Translations under genes and position numbers: made by a program
From: Nitrososphaerota archaeon
Lineage (GTDB): Archaea; Thermoproteota; Nitrososphaeria_A; Caldarchaeales; Wolframiiraptoraceae
DNA length: 5,244 bases
Direction: 5' to 3'
Assembly (NCBI GenBank): GCA_021160205.1
Contig: JAGHCZ010000017.1
Coordinates: 1 to 5,244, forward strand
Shown here: in pieces, positions 1 to 4,177 of the stretch
Layout: the number at the start of each line of letters is the position of its first letter
Position numbering within the stretch: position 1 is the stretch's first letter
The notes under the pieces: generated by a model
What the model was told of the DNA's origin: nothing
Database searches by the model: none
Seen by the model: only the letters and a program-made list of their open reading frames with translations

Positions 1-1
1 G

Positions 2-244
2 TCTAGGCTCGTCTTGGATATTTTAAAGCCTCATGTTCCCGATCTCATAGACTTCTGTAGGGAAGTTTCCAGCGTTAAGGGAGTTAAGAGAGTTTCCGGG
101 GTCGTTGTGGAAGTTGATGTGGAAACCGACTCGGTGAAGGTCACGGTCGAGGGCAAGAACATAAGCTACGAAGAATTAGAAAGCCGCGTCAAGAACATGG
201 GAGCCGCGATTCACAGCGTCGACGAAGTCGTTTTCGAGGAATGA
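2..244 (+). CDS. DUF211 family protein, 5' end cut by window
   Basis: This is the C-terminal 80 residues of a small archaeal protein of the DUF211 family, to which the structurally solved MTH889 and SSO6206 belong; no biochemical role is established for the family. The frame is open from base 2 and reads S-R-L-V-L-D-I-L-K-P-H, the usual DUF211 opening, so only a few residues are missing. Other family hallmarks are the V-E-V-D strand near the middle, the V-K-V-T-V-E-G strand and the ending G-A-A-I-H-S-V-D-E-V-V. The family is about 90-100 residues with a ferredoxin-like beta-alpha-beta fold. There is no membrane segment, so it should be cytosolic. A TTG at base 14 is not the start, because conserved residues lie before it. 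It stops with TGA 16 bases before the VIT1-like gene, suggesting co-transcription. Family call is firm; function unknown. Confidence 0.9.
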   Translation, partial: SRLVLDILKPHVPDLIDFCREVSSVKGVKRVSGVVVEVDVETDSVKVTVEGKNISYEELESRVKNMGAAIHSVDEVVFEE

Positions 245-248
245 AAAA

Positions 249-257
249 GAGGGATCC
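249..257 (+). promoter_or_regulatory. Ribosome-binding site of the VIT1/CCC1-like gene
   Basis: GAGGGATCC lies 3 bases before the ATG at 261, with the GAGG core 8 bases from it. The full archaeal Shine-Dalgarno complement is AGGAGGTGATCC, so GAGG plus GATCC would pair on both sides of one unpaired base in the 16S tail. This supports ATG 261 as the start. The same 11-base context AAAAGAGGGAT precedes mtnA on the other strand. Confidence 0.65.
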
Positions 258-260
258 TAG

Positions 261-854
261 ATGATTAATCGACTAAGAAAATCGCTTTCAGGGGTTTTCA
301 AATATTCGGACTCTGAGGAATACTCGAGAAGATATGCCGTGATGAACGCGTTCGACGGCGTTATCACCATTCTGGGAATAATTTTAGGCTCCGTGCTACT
401 CGGAGGAGCTGCCACGAAACAGATCGCGGCCGCGGGGATCGGCGCAGCGATAGCTATGGGGATCTCTGGGGTAAGCGGGACTTATATGACCGAGATGGCC
501 GAGCAGGAAAGGAGAATCAAGGAGATCGAGGAAGCTATGCTTGTTAAGCTTGAGGGATCCGTGATAGTTAAGGCGCGTCGAGAAGCAGCTATAATATCTG
601 CGATCGTGGACTCTCTTTCGGCAATCTTGGCGGGGTTAATCGTGCTATTTCCATATTTCGCATCGGTCTTGGGCTACTTGACGGCGAACGCCGCCTTTTA
701 TCTATCGATGTTCATCTCATTTGGCTTACTATTTTCTCTGGGAGTGTTTCTCGGAAAAGTAGCCAAGGAGAACATCATAATATCTGGGATTAAATCCTTG
801 GCGATAGGTTTGGCGACCCTGTTATTAATCACTCTTCTAAACCTAGCCCTCTAA
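261..854 (+). CDS. VIT1/CCC1-family membrane protein (TIGR00267-like)
   Basis: A 197-residue integral membrane protein related to the VIT1/CCC1 vacuolar iron/manganese transporters, in the shorter archaeal TIGR00267-like branch. The signature is N-A-F-D-G-V-I-T-I-L-G at residues 29-39, matching the DG motif of the first VIT1 helix, with D32 as the conserved acid. Five hydrophobic segments are visible at about 29-49, 54-75, 109-132, 141-163 and 171-195. Between segments 2 and 3 is a charged helix (about 76-105) rich in Glu with M77, M80 and M94, placed like the VIT1 metal-binding domain but shorter. By family analogy it would export or store Fe2+ or Mn2+; no member of this branch that I know of has a proven substrate. 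It follows the DUF211 gene by 16 bases with a good ribosome site. Its last 26 bases overlap the convergent mtnA. Topology call strong, transport role inferred. Confidence 0.85.
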   Translation: MINRLRKSLSGVFKYSDSEEYSRRYAVMNAFDGVITILGIILGSVLLGGAATKQIAAAGIGAAIAMGISGVSGTYMTEMAEQERRIKEIEEAMLVKLEGSVIVKARREAAIISAIVDSLSAILAGLIVLFPYFASVLGYLTANAAFYLSMFISFGLLFSLGVFLGKVAKENIIISGIKSLAIGLATLLLITLLNLAL

Positions 855-1863
855 GTTCCCCGGGCTTATAGACTCCTCTCTCAGTTATGATGTAGGTTAC
901 GAGCTCAGGAGGCGTGATATCGAAGGCGGGGTTCCAAGCCTCAACGCCCCTCGGCGCGATCCGCTTCCCATCGACATATAGGACCTCTCGGGCATCTCGC
1001 TCCTCTATGACCACGTCTTCTAGGGAGCTTTCGAAATCTATTGTTGAAAACGGCGCGGCCACTAGGAATGGAATGTTATGAAACTTCGCTGAGATCGCGT
1101 GACTCAAGGTTCCTATCTTATTTATCACGTGCCCTGTTTTCGCTAGTATCCTATCCGCCCCGACTATCACCTTATCGACGCGGCCCCTCTGCATCAAGAA
1201 CGCGGCCATATTATCTGTGATCAATTTTACTCGAATCCCATCTCGCATGAGTTCCCAAACTGTCAGCTTAGCCCCCTGAAGCCTCGGCCTCGTTTCGCAT
1301 GCATAAACAACCACCTTTTTTCCCTGCTCGTAAGCGGCTCTAATGACGCCGAGGGCCGTTCCATAGCCCGCCGTCGCCAAAGCCCCAGCATTGCAATGGG
1401 TCAGGATTTTATCTCCGTCATCTATGAGCTTTGCGCCGTGTTCTCCGATCTTCCTGTTCATTTGAATATCTTCTTCAGCTATCTTCCGAGCCTCCTCGAT
1501 CACCTTTCTCCTCAATTCCTCCGCTGACCTAGCCGATTCAGCTGCCTTCATAACTCTATCCAAGGCCCAGAAGAGATTCACCGCGGTCGGCCTGGTCGCC
1601 TTCAAGAGATCGCAACTTCGGCTCAACCTCTCAAAGAGCTTTCCCACATCCTTAGAGCGGCAGTGATAAGCTGTGAGAGCTAAGCCCATGGCCGCGGCTA
1701 CTCCTATCGCGGGCGCGCCTCTGATCGCCATGTCTTTTATCGCCGTGGCCACCTGCTTCGCGGTCTTCAAGCGTAGATATCTTAGCCTATGAGGAAGCTG
1801 CCTCTGATCTATTAAAACAACTTCTCCATCCTTCCAGTAAATCGTCCTTATTTCAGACCTCAT
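829..1863 (-). CDS. mtnA: S-methyl-5-thioribose-1-phosphate isomerase
   Basis: Converts 5-methylthioribose 1-phosphate to 5-methylthioribulose 1-phosphate in methionine salvage, in the cytosol. The 344-residue length is normal for the family. It opens with the typical R-T-I-Y-W-K-D-G-E-V-V-L-I-D-Q (6-20). Family motifs follow in order: RGAPAIG (48-54), TRPTAVN (90-96), THCNAG (155-160) with the catalytic-type C157, ETRP (190-193), GADR (235-238) with the catalytic-type D237, NKIGT (248-252) and NPAFDITP (311-318). The related families are eIF2B subunits and archaeal ribose-1,5-bisphosphate isomerase; the RGAPAIG N-terminal region and the combined Cys/Asp pair favour MtnA. The start is ATG with GAGGGAT 5 bases upstream. 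It is the last gene of the minus-strand block, 18 bases after the oxidoreductase stop. Its 3' end overlaps the convergent VIT1-like gene by 26 bases. No other methionine-salvage gene is visible here. Confidence 0.93.
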   Translation of the reverse strand: MRSEIRTIYWKDGEVVLIDQRQLPHRLRYLRLKTAKQVATAIKDMAIRGAPAIGVAAAMGLALTAYHCRSKDVGKLFERLSRSCDLLKATRPTAVNLFWALDRVMKAAESARSAEELRRKVIEEARKIAEEDIQMNRKIGEHGAKLIDDGDKILTHCNAGALATAGYGTALGVIRAAYEQGKKVVVYACETRPRLQGAKLTVWELMRDGIRVKLITDNMAAFLMQRGRVDKVIVGADRILAKTGHVINKIGTLSHAISAKFHNIPFLVAAPFSTIDFESSLEDVVIEERDAREVLYVDGKRIAPRGVEAWNPAFDITPPELVTYIITERGVYKPGELRGLGLEE

Positions 1864-1868
1864 CTCGA

Positions 1869-1879
1869 ATCCCTCTTTT
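1869..1879 (-). promoter_or_regulatory. Ribosome-binding site of mtnA
   Basis: On the minus strand this reads AAAAGAGGGAT, placed 5 bases before the mtnA ATG. It is identical over 11 bases to the stretch before the VIT1-like gene (245-255). The GAGG core and following GAT fit the archaeal 16S tail with one bulged base, which supports the ATG at 1863 as start. Confidence 0.65.
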
Positions 1880-1881
1880 AT

Positions 1882-2847
1882 TCATATCAAGCTCTTTAAA
1901 TCGAGATCTACTACCTTGTTTTCCTCCATGGATTTTAGCATCGCTTCGGCGATTGCAACCGCTTTTAATCCATCGACGGCGTCAACTAGAGGCTTCTTAT
2001 TTTCGGTGAGACAGTTTAAGAAATGCTGTAGCTCCAGCTTTAGAGGCTCGTTCTGCTTTATTATCGGTTCAACCACGACATCGGCTTTCTCCAAAGAGAT
2101 TTCCTGCATTAGAAACTTTATCGAAAGCACGCCGTTACTTCCCGTTATGTACATTTCACGCTTCTTTCTCGGAGTAAGCCAATTCGCTTCGATAAACGCG
2201 ACCCTCGATTCCTCTTCAAGCGTTAGAATCGCCTGAACGTGGTCGTCCAGCTTATGCTTCTGCCTTCCACCTCTGGCGTATACCTGCGCCGGATCCTGCT
2301 TGAAGATGAACCTCACTAGATCTATATCGTGGATTGCCGTATCCTTGACCACGCCGACGTCGCCTATTCTCTCGGGCCATCTGCCTATCCGCCTTCCGTG
2401 AGACATTATGATGTCGCCTATCTCCCCCGCGTCCAAGAGCTCAACGGCTTTCCTAACCGCGGGATTAAATCTTTCGATGAACCCCGTCATGACGATTTTA
2501 TTGTTTGATTTCATCGCATCGATTATCTCAAGGCATTCATCAACGGTCGACGCTAGAGGCTTCTCGACGAAGACCTCTAGTCCCGATTCAAGGGCTTTTA
2601 TGGCGCATTTCGCGTGAGTCGTTGATGGAGTGCATATCGTCACAGCTCGGAGCTCTTCCTTCTTCAGCATTTCATCGAGATCTGTGTAGAAGTTTTTTAC
2701 TCCGAAGTCCTTCGCGAGATTCATCGCTCTGCCTCGATCTATATCGCATATCGCTTTAACCTCGACCCCGAGCTCCTTTAAGACCCTGAGGTGATTTCTT
2801 CCCCAAAAACCAACTCCAACTACGCCGATCTTTAATTCCGAGCTCAA
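1882..2847 (-). CDS. Gfo/Idh/MocA oxidoreductase, UDP-GlcNAc 3-dehydrogenase-like
   Basis: A 321-residue NAD(P)-dependent sugar oxidoreductase. An N-terminal Rossmann fold has G-V-G-F-W-G (11-16) after the first strand and an acidic end of strand 2 (D35, D37), which suggests NAD preference. C-T-P-S-T-T-H (72-78) and E-K-P-L-A (95-99, with the catalytic-type K96) are family hallmarks. The C-terminal Gfo/Idh/MocA domain has E-R-F-N-P-A (125-130) and K-D-T-A-I-H-D-I-D (168-176), carrying the usual catalytic His (H173) and Asp. The G-R-W-P-E-R segment and the RFNPA motif remind me of archaeal UDP-GlcNAc 3-dehydrogenases, which make the 3-keto precursor of 3-amino sugars; the substrate is an inference. 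Position in an operon with a GlcNAc-phosphate transferase-like gene agrees. The start is TTG, because an in-frame TAA lies two codons upstream and no ATG or GTG precedes the Rossmann motif. No convincing ribosome site is visible. Family sure, substrate moderate. Confidence 0.88.
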   Translation of the reverse strand: MSSELKIGVVGVGFWGRNHLRVLKELGVEVKAICDIDRGRAMNLAKDFGVKNFYTDLDEMLKKEELRAVTICTPSTTHAKCAIKALESGLEVFVEKPLASTVDECLEIIDAMKSNNKIVMTGFIERFNPAVRKAVELLDAGEIGDIIMSHGRRIGRWPERIGDVGVVKDTAIHDIDLVRFIFKQDPAQVYARGGRQKHKLDDHVQAILTLEEESRVAFIEANWLTPRKKREMYITGSNGVLSIKFLMQEISLEKADVVVEPIIKQNEPLKLELQHFLNCLTENKKPLVDAVDGLKAVAIAEAMLKSMEENKVVDLDLKSLI

Positions 2848-2880
2848 TTTTTATCTAAATTTCTGGAAACTCGCCGACTC

Positions 2881-3129
2881 TTAAGTTTCCCCGCCCAACA
2901 GGATCTTGTAGAGCCATATTTTCGTGAGCTTATACCAAGCGACTACCCAAGCTCCCGCTATGGAGACCCCTATGAGGACCCTCACGACGCTGAGAAATAG
3001 GTTTCTCTGAGAATATTCCAGCGTATAAAATATCGTCACCGAAATTATGTAGCTCACCAATAAAAACGTGGCCCAGACTATAAGCATCAAGCAAATCACG
3101 CTAAGGACGTTTCGCTTCAAACCCGTCAT
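2881..3129 (-). CDS. Unrecognised 82-residue protein, two membrane helices
   Basis: I do not recognise a family. The protein has a short basic N-terminus (K5, R6), a first hydrophobic helix at about 8-34, a polar linker around E38-R42, a second helix at about 45-66, and a short tail with K67, K70 and K75. By the positive-inside rule both ends would face the cytosol. Evidence that it is real: its ATG overlaps the TGA of the upstream transferase as ATGA, a strong GGAGG stands 7 bases before it inside the transferase's last codons, and it fills the space up to the next gene. The overlap implies translational coupling and near-equal synthesis with the transferase, so an accessory or stabilising subunit is plausible but unproven. 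A 33-base gap separates it from the oxidoreductase. It could also be an unrelated lipid-pathway membrane protein. Confidence 0.78.
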   Translation of the reverse strand: MTGLKRNVLSVICLMLIVWATFLLVSYIISVTIFYTLEYSQRNLFLSVVRVLIGVSIAGAWVVAWYKLTKIWLYKILLGGET

Positions 3130-4097
3130 AATGCTCCCTCCACGAAAAGCAAATCAGTTATAAGCGCAAGCACCGAGGCAAACACCGCGACGACGGCCAT
3201 AGCGTATACGGCGCTTTTCTCGTCAACCCTAGTTTTGGCGCAAAGCATTCTCAGCAGGGTTATCGGAGCCCTCTCATCCGTCGACGACGTTAAGCCATCA
3301 TTAGTAACATGTATAGGCCTTCTTCCCGCGTTTTTCGCCGATTTTATCCCACCGAGCGAGAATATCACATGCATTTCGTTCATTATATGGGGGAGCAGCG
3401 CGATTATTGCCGCTATTTCGACTCTGCCCATTATTGCGATCGAGACCATGGCGCCGCCTATGAATAGGCTTCCGGCGTTTCCGATGAAGGTCTTCGCGGG
3501 ATATTTATTGAAGGGGATCAGCGCGATCAGGGAAGCGAGGAAAATCGTCGAGAAAATTAGCATTTGATAATTTCCTCTGAGATAGAAGATCACCGCGCTT
3601 ACGGCGAAGAAGGGAATCGACATCGAGATCAATGAGCCGTTCAGAACATCCACGCTGTTCGCGGCGTTGCAGACGACCGGATAAGAAAGCACGATCATGA
3701 ATGGATAAACCTTGTAAAGCCTAGTTTTCCCGAGGAAAGGGATAACCGGCCTCGGGATGAAAACCCCGGTTAACAGAATCGGTATCGAGCATAGAATCAG
3801 GAGGAGAGGTTTTAGCTTGGGATTGATCTCGCCTCTAATATCTTCTATTAAGCCTATAGCCGACGCGATTAAACAGGCGAAGATCAAGGAGGCTTCTTCA
3901 ACTCCTCCGCCGAAAAAAGCATGGATTAAGAAAGCCGACACGCTGCCTATGACCATGGCGAGTCCACCCGTTTTCGGTATGAGCGGCTTCCAAGGTTTAT
4001 GGACATCGATTCCTGAGATTCCTAGGGATTTTCCGAGCTTGATCATTAGGGGGGCCGTGAGCATCGTAATTATGAATGCGGCGAGAGGCTCGAACAT
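3126..4097 (-). CDS. GPT/WecA/MraY-family sugar-phosphate transferase, AglH-like
   Basis: A 323-residue polytopic membrane protein of the family that transfers an amino-sugar 1-phosphate from a UDP-sugar to a polyprenyl or dolichyl phosphate, the first membrane step of glycan assembly. About ten hydrophobic segments run from residue 4 to 317. Family landmarks are D31-V-H-K-P with I-P-K-T-G-G (40-45), I-G-L-I-E-D (81-86) at the acidic pair, N-A-A-N-S-V-D-V-L-N-G (144-154), and I-G-N-A-G-S-L-F-I-G-G (205-215). The loop with R-R-P-I-H (269-273) followed by an E-R-A-P-I-T-L-L-R stretch resembles archaeal AglH-type proteins and eukaryotic Alg7/DPAGT1 more than bacterial WecA. Two acidic positions differ from what I expect: E85 in place of the first Asp of the DD pair, and N207 in place of Asp in the GD(A/T)GS motif. 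It heads the minus-strand operon. No good ribosome site lies 5-10 bases upstream; a GAGAGG is 16 bases away within an inverted repeat. Family clear; activity and donor less so. Confidence 0.87.
   Translation of the reverse strand: MFEPLAAFIITMLTAPLMIKLGKSLGISGIDVHKPWKPLIPKTGGLAMVIGSVSAFLIHAFFGGGVEEASLIFACLIASAIGLIEDIRGEINPKLKPLLLILCSIPILLTGVFIPRPVIPFLGKTRLYKVYPFMIVLSYPVVCNAANSVDVLNGSLISMSIPFFAVSAVIFYLRGNYQMLIFSTIFLASLIALIPFNKYPAKTFIGNAGSLFIGGAMVSIAIMGRVEIAAIIALLPHIMNEMHVIFSLGGIKSAKNAGRRPIHVTNDGLTSSTDERAPITLLRMLCAKTRVDEKSAVYAMAVVAVFASVLALITDLLFVEGAL
3137..3141 (-). promoter_or_regulatory. Ribosome-binding site of the small membrane protein gene
   Basis: GGAGG on the minus strand lies within the final codons of the transferase (V-E-G-A-L) and 7 bases before the ATG at 3129. 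It is the strongest Shine-Dalgarno match in the window and argues that the 82-residue gene is translated, coupled to termination of the upstream gene. Confidence 0.75.
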
Positions 4098-4120
4098 TCT
4101 CGAAGAAGAAGAACCTCTCG
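4082..4120 (-). repeat. Inverted repeat and TTCGAG triplet around the transferase start
   Basis: The minus-strand copy of CGAGAGG (4120-4114) is matched by its complement CCTCTCG (4088-4082) inside the first codons of the transferase, a perfect 7-base inverted repeat with a 25-base loop that contains the ATG at 4097. The upstream arm holds the only Shine-Dalgarno-like string near this start, GAGAGG. In the same stretch TTCGAG occurs three times on the minus strand (4122-4117, 4104-4099, 4094-4089), flanking the start codon. The repeats are directly visible; any regulatory role is inference, and arms of this size can arise by chance. Confidence 0.45.
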
Positions 4121-4136
4121 AAGTAAAAAGTCTTGT

Positions 4137-4150
4137 GAAACCCTAATATC
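4137..4150 (+). promoter_or_regulatory. Possible BRE/TATA promoter of the acyl-CoA dehydrogenase
   Basis: GAAACC (4137-4142) directly followed by CTAATATC (4143-4150) resembles an archaeal BRE plus TATA box. A transcription start about 25 bases downstream would fall near 4170-4178, giving a leaderless or very short-leader message for the ATG at 4178. The near-palindromic TAATAT core could also serve the divergent transferase, and a second AT-rich string (CTTTTTAC on the minus strand, 4130-4123) is an alternative TATA for that gene. Weak sequence-only call. Confidence 0.35.
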
Positions 4151-4177
4151 GGCCGTGAAAAAGGAAAGGCGAGGCTC

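Noticed and set aside
14..16. TTG as start of the DUF211 gene
   Set aside because: The frame is open to base 2 and the codons before it encode R-L-V, part of the conserved family opening, so the true start is upstream of the window.
829..1863. Reading mtnA as an eIF2B subunit or ribose-1,5-bisphosphate isomerase
   Set aside because: The full MtnA N-terminal region with W-K-D-G and RGAPAIG, plus the Cys in THCNAG and Asp in GADR, fit MtnA better, although the families share a fold.
1916..2759. Open frames on the plus strand opposite the oxidoreductase
   Set aside because: They mirror a well-supported oxidoreductase frame, have Ser/Arg-rich low-meaning translations and carry no recognisable motif.
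2852..2859. TATA-like TTTAGATA on the minus strand just before the oxidoreductase
   Set aside because: A start site about 25 bases downstream would fall inside the coding region and remove the TTG and the Rossmann strand lead-in; no internal start would rescue it. Probably just an AT-rich gap.
3235..4146. Open frames on the plus strand opposite the transferase
   Set aside because: They lie antisense to a clear polytopic family member and show no domain or ribosome site that would support them.
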